Positions 16,472 to 24,960 of a stretch of 64,000 nucleotides of DNA are shown here, in pieces. Below the pieces are notes generated by a model. It was given only the letters and a program-made list of their open reading frames with translations. It was not told where the DNA came from and ran no database searches. The position numbers and the translations under genes were made by a program. The stretch's first letter is position 1; every line of letters begins with the position of its first letter. The stretch is from Loktanella sp. PT4BL (GTDB taxonomy: Bacteria; Pseudomonadota; Alphaproteobacteria; Rhodobacterales; Rhodobacteraceae), in NCBI RefSeq assembly GCF_003201935.1, contig NZ_QJJL01000001.1:496001-560000 (forward strand), given 5' to 3'.

Positions 16472-18906
16472 ACTCTCTCGGATGCGGGGTCATAAAACGG
16501 CTTCAATTGCGCCTCCGCCTGCACCCGCACCCCCATCACATCAATCTCGTAGGTGCTGGCCAGTACATCGGCCACGCTCTCGCCCACGCATGGCACATAT
16601 CCCATCCCAAGTGCGGCCCCCACATGGTGGCCATAGCCGCCAGAGCTCAGATGCCCCACAACCTTGCCATCCCGTAAAATGGGTTCGTTGTGATATAAGA
16701 GCGGCTCGGGATCGCTTAGTCTGAACTGGATTAGTCGCCGCTCCAACCCTGCGTCACGTTTGCGCATCACGGCGTCGCGGCCGATGAAGTCAGCTTTGTC
16801 GGTTTTCACGGCAAAACCTAACCCGGCTTCAAGCACGTGATCCTCAGCCGTAATATCGTGACCGAAATGGCGGAATCCTTTTTCCATGCGCGCCGCATCC
16901 ATCATATGCATCCCGCAAAGTTTCAGCCCCATGTCCTGTCCCGCCGCTTGCAGCACCTCGAACACATGGCCCGCCATGTCGGTCGAGACATAGATCTCCC
17001 AACCCAGCTCACCCACATAGGTGACGCGATGGGCGCGGGCCAGACCCATGCCAATCTCGATCTCTTGCGCGGTGCCAAAGGGGTTGGCGCCATTGCCAAA
17101 GTCATTTGGTGACACCGCCTCAAGCAGTTTCCGGCTGTTCGGCCCCATGACGGCCAGCACGCCTTCGCCTGCTGTGACATCGGTGATGACCACGTTGAAA
17201 TCACCCATATGGCGCTGCATCCACGTCTGATCCGCCAGACGCGTCGCGGCGGGGGTGACCACCAGATAGGCGGTTTCGGACAGACGGGTTACCGTTACAT
17301 CGGCCTCGATCCCGGCACGGGAATTCAGAAACTGCGTATAAACAATCTTGCCCACCGGCACGTCATACTGGCCGCCGCCGATGTGGTTCAGAAACGCCGT
17401 TGCATCGCGCCCCTCAACACGGATTTTCCCGAATGAGGACATGTCATACATCCCCACATTGGTCCGGATCGCATCCAGCTCAGCGGCGACATTGCCAAAG
17501 AAAGTCTGCCGCTTCCAAGAGTATTCGTAGGCCGGGGCCTGCCCCGGCGCGGCGAACCAGTTCGCCCGCTCCCAGCCTGCAAGCTCACCCATGACAGCAC
17601 CCTGATCCAGCAGATGCTGGTGGAACGGTGTACGCCGCACACCGCGCGCGGTGGCCTTCTGGCGGAACGGGAAATGGTCGGCATAAAGAAGGCCCAGCGT
17701 TTCCTTCGACCGCTCAAACAGATAGGTCTTGTTCCCCTGAAACGGCTGCATCCGGCCGATATCCACATCGCCCAGATCAAATGGTTTCTCGCCCGCGTCC
17801 ATCCACTGCGCCAGCGCCATACCGGCACCACCGGCAGACTGAATACCGATCGAATTAAAGCCCGCCGCCACCCAGACGTTATCCATCTCGGGCGCCAGTC
17901 CCAGATGATAGGCATCGTCCGGCGTAAAGCTCTCCGGGCCATTGAAAAACGTATGTATGCCTGCCTCTGCCAGCATTGGCATCCGCGCAACGGCAGCCTC
18001 AAGGATCGGCTCAAAGTGGTCGAAATCCTCGGGCAGTTGGTCGAACTCGAAATCTGCCGGAATACCGTCCATCGCCCAGGGCTTCGCGTTCGGCTCGAAC
18101 GCGCCCAGCAGGATTTTGCCTGCGTCTTCCTTGTAATAGGCACATTCATCGGGGACGCGCAGCACGGGCATCTGGGTCAGCCCCGCAATCGCCTCGGTCA
18201 CGATATAGAAATGCTCGCAAGCATGCAGCGGCACGTTTACCCCCGCCATGCGCCCCACCTCATGGCCCCACATCCCCGCGCAATTCACGATCATGTCGCA
18301 GGTCATCGTGCCCCGCGCGTCACCGCTCACCCAGTCAACAGATTGCACGCGGCGCCCCGTCTTGTTGATCTTGTTCACCTTGGTGCGTTCGGCGATTACA
18401 GCGCCCTTCATCCGTGCGCCCTTGGCCAGCGCCAGCGCGATATTGGCAGGGTCGCCTTGACCGTCTTTAGGCAGGTACACGCCACCGGTAACACCGTCGA
18501 TATTCAAATGTTCATAGCGGGCCTTGATCTCGCTGGGCGAGATTTCCTCGATCTCCACCCCGAATGCCCGTGCCATCCCCGCAGAGCGGGACAGCTCTTC
18601 GCGCCGCTCCTCGGTCAGCGCGACCGTGATCGACCCCACGCGCTTGAAGCCGGTCGCGACCCCTGTTTCATCCTCCAGATTGCCATAAAGCTCCTGGCTG
18701 TATTTCGCGAGCTTGGTCATATTCGCCGTCGCGCGCAGCTGCGCGATCAATCCCGCGGCATGCCATGTGGTGCCAGAGGTCAGCTGTTTGCGTTCCAGCA
18801 GCACCACATCCTTCCACCCCAATTGGGTCAGATGATAGGCGACAGAACAGCCAATGACGCCCCCCCCGATAATGACCACACGGGCATGATTTGGAAGGTT
18901 TGTCAT
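16462..18906 (-). CDS. FAD-dependent dimethylglycine/sarcosine dehydrogenase-like
   Basis: 814 residues: an N-terminal DAO-type FAD domain (RVVIIGGGVIGCSVAYHL) and a C-terminal GcvT-like folate-binding aminomethyl domain (~430-814; ELGWEIYVS, GMHMMDAARMEKGFRHFGHD). His49 in TSGTTWHAAG is at the place where dimethylglycine and sarcosine dehydrogenases bind FAD covalently. It would oxidise an N-methyl group and pass it to tetrahydrofolate. It is the last gene of an operon with a homocysteine methyltransferase and a second paralog; I would guess sarcosine dehydrogenase for one and dimethylglycine dehydrogenase for the other, but the sequence alone does not decide which. Confidence 0.9.
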   Translation of the reverse strand: MTNLPNHARVVIIGGGVIGCSVAYHLTQLGWKDVVLLERKQLTSGTTWHAAGLIAQLRATANMTKLAKYSQELYGNLEDETGVATGFKRVGSITVALTEERREELSRSAGMARAFGVEIEEISPSEIKARYEHLNIDGVTGGVYLPKDGQGDPANIALALAKGARMKGAVIAERTKVNKINKTGRRVQSVDWVSGDARGTMTCDMIVNCAGMWGHEVGRMAGVNVPLHACEHFYIVTEAIAGLTQMPVLRVPDECAYYKEDAGKILLGAFEPNAKPWAMDGIPADFEFDQLPEDFDHFEPILEAAVARMPMLAEAGIHTFFNGPESFTPDDAYHLGLAPEMDNVWVAAGFNSIGIQSAGGAGMALAQWMDAGEKPFDLGDVDIGRMQPFQGNKTYLFERSKETLGLLYADHFPFRQKATARGVRRTPFHQHLLDQGAVMGELAGWERANWFAAPGQAPAYEYSWKRQTFFGNVAAELDAIRTNVGMYDMSSFGKIRVEGRDATAFLNHIGGGQYDVPVGKIVYTQFLNSRAGIEADVTVTRLSETAYLVVTPAATRLADQTWMQRHMGDFNVVITDVTAGEGVLAVMGPNSRKLLEAVSPNDFGNGANPFGTAQEIEIGMGLARAHRVTYVGELGWEIYVSTDMAGHVFEVLQAAGQDMGLKLCGMHMMDAARMEKGFRHFGHDITAEDHVLEAGLGFAVKTDKADFIGRDAVMRKRDAGLERRLIQFRLSDPEPLLYHNEPILRDGKVVGHLSSGGYGHHVGAALGMGYVPCVGESVADVLASTYEIDVMGVRVQAEAQLKPFYDPASERVKA

Positions 18907-18939
18907 GGCATTTTTTCCTATTTTCCGCTCAAGCGGCTG

Positions 18940-19818
18940 TTATGGTGTGGTAATTTGATGTCCGGCGGCTTTGATCTTTTCTGCCAGCTTCGCGATATGC
19001 GCAGGCCCGACCTCGCAGCAGCCCCCGACAATCGTGGCGCCCTGATCAATCCAGCCCATCACGAAACCTGCGTATTCCTCAGGCCCAAGGTCCTTGCGCG
19101 CGGTCAGCGCATCCACTGTGGGTTTATCACCCAGGAACCCTTCGCTGATCTTGGTAAACCCGTTGGCATAGCCGCCGAAGGGTTTACCGGATGTCGCGAG
19201 AATTCCCATTGTGGTGCTAATCGCCTCGGGCGACGAACAATTCGCCAGAATTGCACTTGCATCCCCCGCCACGGCAAAGACATCTGCCACAGGCTCACCC
19301 GAGCGCAGCTTTGTGCCATCGTTTTCATCCACTGTCAGGGCAAGCCAGACAGGTTTGCCGGTCGCAACCGTGGCTTCAAGGATCGCACGGGCGTGGGCAA
19401 CAGAAGCAACGGTTTCACAAATAAGAATGTCGACATGCGGTGCCAGCATATTGGCAACCTCGGTGTAAATCGCGACTGCCTCTTCATGCGCAGGCATCAG
19501 ATCAGGACGATAAGACGCGCGCAACGGTCCGATAGACCCTGCCAGAACACCCATACCTTGCGCCTCGTCAAGTGCGGCCTTTTGCAGGTTGGCAAAGTGA
19601 TCTTCCATGCCGGTCCCTTCGAGCCTGTCGCGCAGAACGGCATAGGTGTTGGTGGTATGGACCGTCGCACCTGCGGCGCGATAATCGGCATGCACCTGCG
19701 CCACCAGTCCGGGGTGATCAATCATCACCTGCGTGGACCAAAGCGGTGTGGGCCGGTCTCCGGCACGATGGACAAGCTCCTGTCCCATGCCGCCGTCAAG
19801 AAGGATGATATCTGTCAC
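18940..19818 (-). CDS. Homocysteine S-methyltransferase family (betaine-type)
   Basis: 292 residues, Pfam S-methyl_trans fold. The family's zinc-binding cysteines are visible in LANCSSPEA and GGCCEVGPAHI, and the start ILLDGGMGQELVHR is typical. It transfers a methyl group to homocysteine to give methionine. Between two dimethylglycine/sarcosine dehydrogenase-like genes, the likely donor is glycine betaine (betaine-homocysteine methyltransferase), yielding dimethylglycine for its neighbours; S-methylmethionine is an alternative donor. Gaps of 33 and 39 bases to its neighbours support one transcript. Confidence 0.88.
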   Translation of the reverse strand: MTDIILLDGGMGQELVHRAGDRPTPLWSTQVMIDHPGLVAQVHADYRAAGATVHTTNTYAVLRDRLEGTGMEDHFANLQKAALDEAQGMGVLAGSIGPLRASYRPDLMPAHEEAVAIYTEVANMLAPHVDILICETVASVAHARAILEATVATGKPVWLALTVDENDGTKLRSGEPVADVFAVAGDASAILANCSSPEAISTTMGILATSGKPFGGYANGFTKISEGFLGDKPTVDALTARKDLGPEEYAGFVMGWIDQGATIVGGCCEVGPAHIAKLAEKIKAAGHQITTP

Positions 19819-19857
19819 GAAATGCGTCTCCGAATGTTATAGGTCCGATGGGCAAGA

Positions 19858-22311
19858 TCACGCCCTGATCCGGCTGTTTTCCGGATCCCAAAGAGGCCGA
19901 TCCTCTTGAATCGTCGCTATATAACGTTCGCCATAGATATCAACGTGAACCTTAGCCCCCGGCACAGCGGCATCCGCGCGCAGCATGCCAAGCGCGATGG
20001 ATTTATCCACGCGGTATCCCCAACCACCCGATGTGGTTTCACCCGCTACCTCATCGCCCACCCAGATTGTGGACATGTAGGGCGCATCCGCAGGGCCGGG
20101 CTCATCCAGCGTCAGCGTGACGAAACGCTTTTTCACACCCGCCTGCTTTTCCGCCAGAAGGGCCGCCTTGCCAGTGAAATCCTGCGGTTTGTCGAAGTTG
20201 ATAAACCGCTCCAACCCGCCTTCAAGCAGCGAATAATCTGTGCTCAGATCACCTTTCCACGCGCGATAACCCTTTTCCAGCCGCAGCGCGTTCAGCGCGA
20301 ACATGCCAAAGGGTACCGCACCAGCGCCCAGCACCGCGTCATAAAGTGCGGGCATGTCGGCAATGGCCGCATGGATTTCCCAACCCAGTTCGCCCGCAAA
20401 ACTGACCCGCGCCAGCGCACAATCAACACCAGCAACTTTTGCCGCCTGATGGCTCAACCACCCTGCCGACAAATCCGCCTCGGTTCCGATGCTCTCAAAC
20501 AAGTCTCGCGCCTTCGGTCCTGTCACGATTAGCGTGGAATATTCGGTCGTGTGATCCGTCAGAGACAGCCCCGCATCCAGCGCATCCTTCAGCACATCAA
20601 AATCATGCCATTGCGCCGTGGCCGCCGTAATCAGCGTGAACTGGTCCTCGCCATGCCGCATGACCGACATCTCGGTCAGGATCCGCCCGCGATCATCAGC
20701 GAAATAGGCAAGGTTCATGCGCCCCACCTTTGGCAAACCGCCTGCGATCCGGCCGCGCAGCCATTCGGCGGCACCGTCACCCGCCAGATTGAACCGCGAA
20801 AAACCCGGCAGGTCCAGGACGCCTACACCGTCGCGGACGGCTTCGCATTCTTCCTTCACGCGCGGCTGCCATGGGCCTGCGCGCTCCCATGTTTCGGTTG
20901 CCTCAAGCGAGGTGTCATCGCCATCCTTGGCAAACCAGTTGGCGCGCTCCCAGCCGTTATAGGCACCCATCTGCCCGCCGAGTTCCAGCACCTTGTCATG
21001 CACCGGCGACAGTTTCTTGTCGCGCCCTGCAGGCCACATCTTGTGGGGGAAATGCATGCCGTATTCGTGGCCGTAAATCTCCATCGCCTTCTGGTGGCAG
21101 TAATCCTGATCCGTGTAATCGGTATAGCGGCGCGGATCGCAGGCCCACATATCCCATTCGGTCTGACCGTCCACGATCCATTCCGCAGCGACCTTGCCCG
21201 CGCCCCCGCCTTGGGTAATGCCGAAGGTAAAGACGCAAGCCTCGAACGCATTCTTGACGCCGGGCATCGGCCCCAGCAGCGGCAGCCCGTCGGGCGCATA
21301 GGGGATCGGCCCGTTGATCACGCGGCCCACGCCTGCGGTGCCAAGGATCGGCACGCGGGCCATCGCATCCTCGATATACCATTCCAGTCGTTCCAGATCA
21401 TCGGGATAAAGCTGAAAGCTGAAATCTTCTGGCTGCGGATCATCGGGTGTCACCCAATGTGCCTTGCAGTTGCGCTCATAGGGGCCAAGGTTCAGCCCGT
21501 TCTTGTCCTGCCGCAGATAGTAGGAACTATCCACATCGCGCAGCAAAGGAACCTTGTGGCCCATTTTCTCGGTCCAAGCCTTCAGTTCGGGAATTTCCTC
21601 GGTCAGGAAGAACTGGTGCGACATTGTCACCATTGGCACGGTGCGCCCGCCATAGGGTTTGAACCATTCGCCGACGCGCTGGGCATAATAGCCTGCGGCA
21701 TTCACGACCTTTTCGCAGTCGATATCACCCTTTTCGGTATGCACGGTCCATGTGCCATTCGCATGCTGGGTGACACCCGTTGCACTACAGAACCGTTCGA
21801 TCCTGGCACCCATCTGGCGCGCGCCCTTGGCCAAGGCCTGCGTCAATTGCGCGGGATCAATATCTCCGTCGTCCGGATCATAAAGCGCGCCTTCCAGATC
21901 ATGGGTTTCCAGAAACGGATACATCTCTTTCGCGTCATCCGGCGTCATCAGCCGCAGGTTCAGTCCCTGATAGTTGCCCATGCCCATCGCGCGGGCAAAC
22001 TCCTGCATGCGTTCCTTGGAATGTGCCAACCGGATGGATCCGGTGACGTGGTAATTCATCGGATAATCCACCTCTTCGGCGAGCCCCTTATAAAGGCCCA
22101 GCGAATAGCGTTGCATATTCATCACTGCCCATGAAGTGCTGAAAGACGGACAGTTTCCTGCGGCATGCCATGTCGATCCCGCCGTCAACTCGTTCTTTTC
22201 CAGCAGAACACAATCGGTCCAGCCCTTCTTGGCCAGATGATAGAGGGTCGAGACCCCCACAACACCGCCACCAATAATCACAACACGTGCAGTTGTCGGG
22301 AAATCAGCCAT
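19858..22311 (-). CDS. FAD-dependent dimethylglycine/sarcosine dehydrogenase-like (paralog 2)
   Basis: 817 residues, same architecture as the gene at 16462: a DAO-type FAD domain (VVIIGGGVVGVSTLYHLAKK), covalent-FAD His49 in TAGSTWHAAGN, and a GcvT-like C-terminal half (GELGWEIHA, FALNALRLEKGYRAWKGDLS). It differs in the FAD-domain insert and substrate region (SWAVMNMQRYSLGLYKGLAE), so the two paralogs should act on different N-methyl substrates. It is first of the three catabolic genes, after the regulator, and overlaps by eight bases a possible small upstream gene. Confidence 0.9.
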   Translation of the reverse strand: MADFPTTARVVIIGGGVVGVSTLYHLAKKGWTDCVLLEKNELTAGSTWHAAGNCPSFSTSWAVMNMQRYSLGLYKGLAEEVDYPMNYHVTGSIRLAHSKERMQEFARAMGMGNYQGLNLRLMTPDDAKEMYPFLETHDLEGALYDPDDGDIDPAQLTQALAKGARQMGARIERFCSATGVTQHANGTWTVHTEKGDIDCEKVVNAAGYYAQRVGEWFKPYGGRTVPMVTMSHQFFLTEEIPELKAWTEKMGHKVPLLRDVDSSYYLRQDKNGLNLGPYERNCKAHWVTPDDPQPEDFSFQLYPDDLERLEWYIEDAMARVPILGTAGVGRVINGPIPYAPDGLPLLGPMPGVKNAFEACVFTFGITQGGGAGKVAAEWIVDGQTEWDMWACDPRRYTDYTDQDYCHQKAMEIYGHEYGMHFPHKMWPAGRDKKLSPVHDKVLELGGQMGAYNGWERANWFAKDGDDTSLEATETWERAGPWQPRVKEECEAVRDGVGVLDLPGFSRFNLAGDGAAEWLRGRIAGGLPKVGRMNLAYFADDRGRILTEMSVMRHGEDQFTLITAATAQWHDFDVLKDALDAGLSLTDHTTEYSTLIVTGPKARDLFESIGTEADLSAGWLSHQAAKVAGVDCALARVSFAGELGWEIHAAIADMPALYDAVLGAGAVPFGMFALNALRLEKGYRAWKGDLSTDYSLLEGGLERFINFDKPQDFTGKAALLAEKQAGVKKRFVTLTLDEPGPADAPYMSTIWVGDEVAGETTSGGWGYRVDKSIALGMLRADAAVPGAKVHVDIYGERYIATIQEDRPLWDPENSRIRA

Positions 22312-22528
22312 ATCGTTTACCTTCTCTGGTCGGGGGCATGTGGGCCATGGTCCGTGAAAGAGTCATCATCGCCGGCATCGGCGGAAAACATATGTCCAGC
22401 AGGCGCCAACCACGCAGGCCGGTCAACGCAAACTGCGGCACTCTTGTGATGATTTGCGCCAGTCGGCGGCATAGGATGTAGGGCATAAAAGCGAAGGCAC
22501 GACTATCGAAGCGTTGATGCAGCGCCAT
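22304..22528 (-). CDS. Possible 74-residue protein between regulator and dehydrogenase
   Basis: An open frame starting MALHQRFDSRAFAFMPYILC, basic and with moderate hydrophobic segments. GAGGGG at the regulator's stop codon lies six bases before its ATG, and its end overlaps the dehydrogenase start by eight bases, which would couple the three genes. Third-position G/C is high. I recognise no family. It could instead be an untranslated spacer, so this call is tentative. Confidence 0.35.
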   Translation of the reverse strand: MALHQRFDSRAFAFMPYILCRRLAQIITRVPQFALTGLRGWRLLDICFPPMPAMMTLSRTMAHMPPTREGKRYG

Positions 22529-22538
22529 CGCGATCCCC

Positions 22539-23129
22539 TCAATAAACCGGCGGCGAGATCACCCAGACGATCTCGCAGGGGGTGTCATGTTTGTTCCACC
22601 ACTGGAACTGCTGTCCGCGCAAACGGAAGCTATCGCCGGCCCCAAGCTGGAAGTGCTGGCCATCAAGCGCAATCTCAAACTTGCCTTTGATGATATAGCA
22701 GACCTCTTGGGTCGGCCGGCTCAGGGGTTCGGGCAAGAATGAGTGGGGGGCGAATGCGGAATGGATGACTTCAAAATCATCGGTCAGATCGGGTGACAAC
22801 AGCGCCTCGGTCAAGCCTTCGGTCCGGCTGCCGATCGGGCGGCGCGCATGCGACCGCACAATATGCCCTTCTTCTTCCGGGGGGATGGCAACCTTGAAAA
22901 AGCTGGATATCGAGACATCGAGCGCTTTTGCGATGCGGGCTAAATCGGCGCGGTCCGGATAGGATAAATCGCGCTCGACCTGGCTGAGCCAGCCAACGGA
23001 ACGGCCCAAAGTTGCAGCAAGATCAGCCAGCGTAATCCGCCGTGACTTGCGCAATGACCTTATGTCCGCTCCAAGCGATGAAACGGTGACATTTTCATCC
23101 CGCATGATCGCACCGTGAAAAAATGACAT
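22539..23129 (-). CDS. XRE-family regulator with C-terminal cupin
   Basis: 196 residues. A Cro/C1-type helix-turn-helix occupies ~15-75 (ITLADLAATLGRSVGWLSQV), then a cupin_2 sensor domain at ~120-190 (PTQEVCYIIKGKFEIALDGQ, QQFQWWNKHDTPCEIVWV). Such proteins usually control the adjacent catabolic operon in response to a small ligand; here that would be betaine or a demethylated product. The start is uncertain: the ATG at 23105 (MRDENVTVSS) is equally possible and neither has a clear ribosome binding site. It is first in the minus-strand betaine operon. Confidence 0.88.
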   Translation of the reverse strand: MSFFHGAIMRDENVTVSSLGADIRSLRKSRRITLADLAATLGRSVGWLSQVERDLSYPDRADLARIAKALDVSISSFFKVAIPPEEEGHIVRSHARRPIGSRTEGLTEALLSPDLTDDFEVIHSAFAPHSFLPEPLSRPTQEVCYIIKGKFEIALDGQHFQLGAGDSFRLRGQQFQWWNKHDTPCEIVWVISPPVY

Positions 23130-23207
23130 AAATATTCATATACCGTGGTCCTTAGCATTTGCATAATAGTTTTTGTGCTGAATGCTGCGGATACTGCCAG
23201 CGGCGCG

Positions 23208-23675
23208 CTATTTTGCAAAGGCGAGATTGAGGATAGCCTGCATGCCCGCGATATCCGCCTGATCAAAGGCATCGGGTTGATCGCTATCAATATCAAAAAC
23301 ACCCAGCAACGCACCGTTGCGGTCATGGACCGGCAGCACCAGCTCCGAGCGTGTACTGCTGGCACAGGCAATGTGGCCGGGAAAGGCATCAACATCCGGC
23401 ACAAGCTGTACTTCACCCGTGCGCGCGGCGGCTCCGCAAACACCCCGCGAAAACGGGATCACCAGACAGCCGTGCCCGCCCTGATACGGCCCGATCTTGA
23501 GCATCTCGGGGCCGGTCACCCGATAAAAACCGGTCCAGTCGAAACGGTCATCGCTGTGATGCACCTCGCAGGCAACTGTCGCCATCAAGGAAATCACGTC
23601 ATCCTCGCCTTCGGTCAGCGCGGCAATCGTTTTGGTCAGGTCATCATAATTCACGCGCATCGCCGTATCTTTCAT
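23208..23675 (-). CDS. Free methionine-(R)-sulfoxide reductase (GAF)
   Basis: 155-residue GAF-domain enzyme reducing free methionine-R-sulfoxide. The three family cysteines are present: Cys70 (GGHGCLVIPF), Cys80 (RGVCGAAA) and Cys104 (GHIACASSTRSE), and the substrate-pocket motif FDWTGFYRV. It is cytoplasmic. The gene lies six bases after the thiolase stop, on the same strand, so the two may be co-transcribed; there is no metabolic link that I can name. Confidence 0.92.
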   Translation of the reverse strand: MKDTAMRVNYDDLTKTIAALTEGEDDVISLMATVACEVHHSDDRFDWTGFYRVTGPEMLKIGPYQGGHGCLVIPFSRGVCGAAARTGEVQLVPDVDAFPGHIACASSTRSELVLPVHDRNGALLGVFDIDSDQPDAFDQADIAGMQAILNLAFAK

Positions 23676-23681
23676 GTCTTT

Positions 23682-24836
23682 CTAAACCCGCTCAATGGCA
23701 ATCGCCGTGCCTTCGCCACCACCGATGCAGATGGCGGCGACACCCCGTTTGAGCCCACGTGTTTCCAGTGCATTCAGCAAGGTCACGATAATGCGCGTAC
23801 CGGATGCCCCAATCGGATGGCCCAAGGCACAGGCCCCGCCATTCACATTCACAATGTCACGCGGGATATGCATCTCATGCATGAACGCCATCGGCACAAC
23901 GGCAAAAGCCTCGTTGACCTCCCACAGGTCGACATCATCAACGTCCCAGCCGATCCTGGCCAAGAGCTTTTGCGCGGCAGGCACGGGCGCCGTCGTAAAC
24001 CACCCCGGTGCTTGCGCATGGCTGGCATGGCCCACGATCCGCGCACGCGCGCCACTGTTGTCAGCCGACAGAACCAAGGCCGCCGCGCCATCGGAAATGC
24101 TCGATGCATTGGCGGCCGTCACCGTCCCGTCAGGGCGGAATGCAGGTTTCAGCGACGGGATCTTTTCGGGCCGTGCCTTGCCCGGTTGTTCATCACGGGT
24201 GAAGACATCTTCACCATTGCGGCTATGCACGGTGACGGGGGCGATTTCATTGTCAAACGCGCCAGACCTTTCGGCATCGAGCGCGTTGGACAGGGATGCG
24301 ATCGCATAGTGATCCTGCGCGTCACGGGTGAATTGATATTTCTCGGCGCAATCCTCGGCAAATGTGCCCATCAAACGGCCCTTGTCATAGGCATCCTCGA
24401 GCCCGTCGAGGAACATGCTGTCCTGCACACTCTGGTGCCCGATCCGCGCCCCGCCGCGCAGTTTCGACATCAGATATGGTGCGTTGGTCATGCTTTCCAT
24501 GCCGCCTGCAACCATCGTGTCGGCGCCGCCAAGGGCGATCTGGTCGAACGCCATCATCGCTGTTTTCATACCGGAACCGCACATCTTGTTGACGGTCGTG
24601 GCCGGTACGCTGTCATCCAGCCCCGCCAGAAACCCTGCCTGCCGTGCAGGGGCCTGTCCCAGACCTGCAGGCAAGACGCAGCCCATCAGGACCTCATCAA
24701 CATGTGGTTTGCCGGCGCCCGCAAGTGCGGCCTTGATCGCGGCGCCCCCCAAAGTGGGTGCATCCACATCAGAAAAAATTCCCTGAAACCCGCCCATCGG
24801 TGTGCGGGCGGCACCTTTGATGAAAACATCACGCAT
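23682..24836 (-). CDS. Acetyl-CoA C-acyltransferase (thiolase)
   Basis: 384-residue thiolase: acylated Cys86 (TVNKMCGSGMK), the GGACALGHPIGASGTRI histidine motif, and the second catalytic Cys in AICIGGGEGTAIAIERV. It condenses or cleaves acyl-CoA; whether it is a biosynthetic acetyl-CoA acetyltransferase or a beta-oxidation thiolase cannot be told, and no phaB or fadB partner is adjacent. It is divergent from the gamma-glutamyltransferase gene. Confidence 0.93.
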   Translation of the reverse strand: MRDVFIKGAARTPMGGFQGIFSDVDAPTLGGAAIKAALAGAGKPHVDEVLMGCVLPAGLGQAPARQAGFLAGLDDSVPATTVNKMCGSGMKTAMMAFDQIALGGADTMVAGGMESMTNAPYLMSKLRGGARIGHQSVQDSMFLDGLEDAYDKGRLMGTFAEDCAEKYQFTRDAQDHYAIASLSNALDAERSGAFDNEIAPVTVHSRNGEDVFTRDEQPGKARPEKIPSLKPAFRPDGTVTAANASSISDGAAALVLSADNSGARARIVGHASHAQAPGWFTTAPVPAAQKLLARIGWDVDDVDLWEVNEAFAVVPMAFMHEMHIPRDIVNVNGGACALGHPIGASGTRIIVTLLNALETRGLKRGVAAICIGGGEGTAIAIERV

Positions 24837-24960
24837 GATCTTACTCCCTCCAACGCAATAGACGCTACGCCTGTGTCGCCGAAAGGAAAAGCCTGAACAT
24901 TTGCGTTGCGCGTCGCAGCGATCGGGCTAGGTTCACCGCAATATCAGGAAGGACCTCCCC

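Noticed and set aside
17614-19842. 742-codon open frame on the plus strand opposite the dehydrogenase and methyltransferase genes
   Set aside because: It is a shadow of two real minus-strand genes produced by high third-position GC; it crosses gene borders and has no recognisable domain.
20551-24896. Very long plus-strand frames (20551-22134 and 23145-24896) opposite the FAD enzyme and thiolase
   Set aside because: Rich in His, Arg and Pro with no domains, as expected for antisense reading of GC-rich genes.
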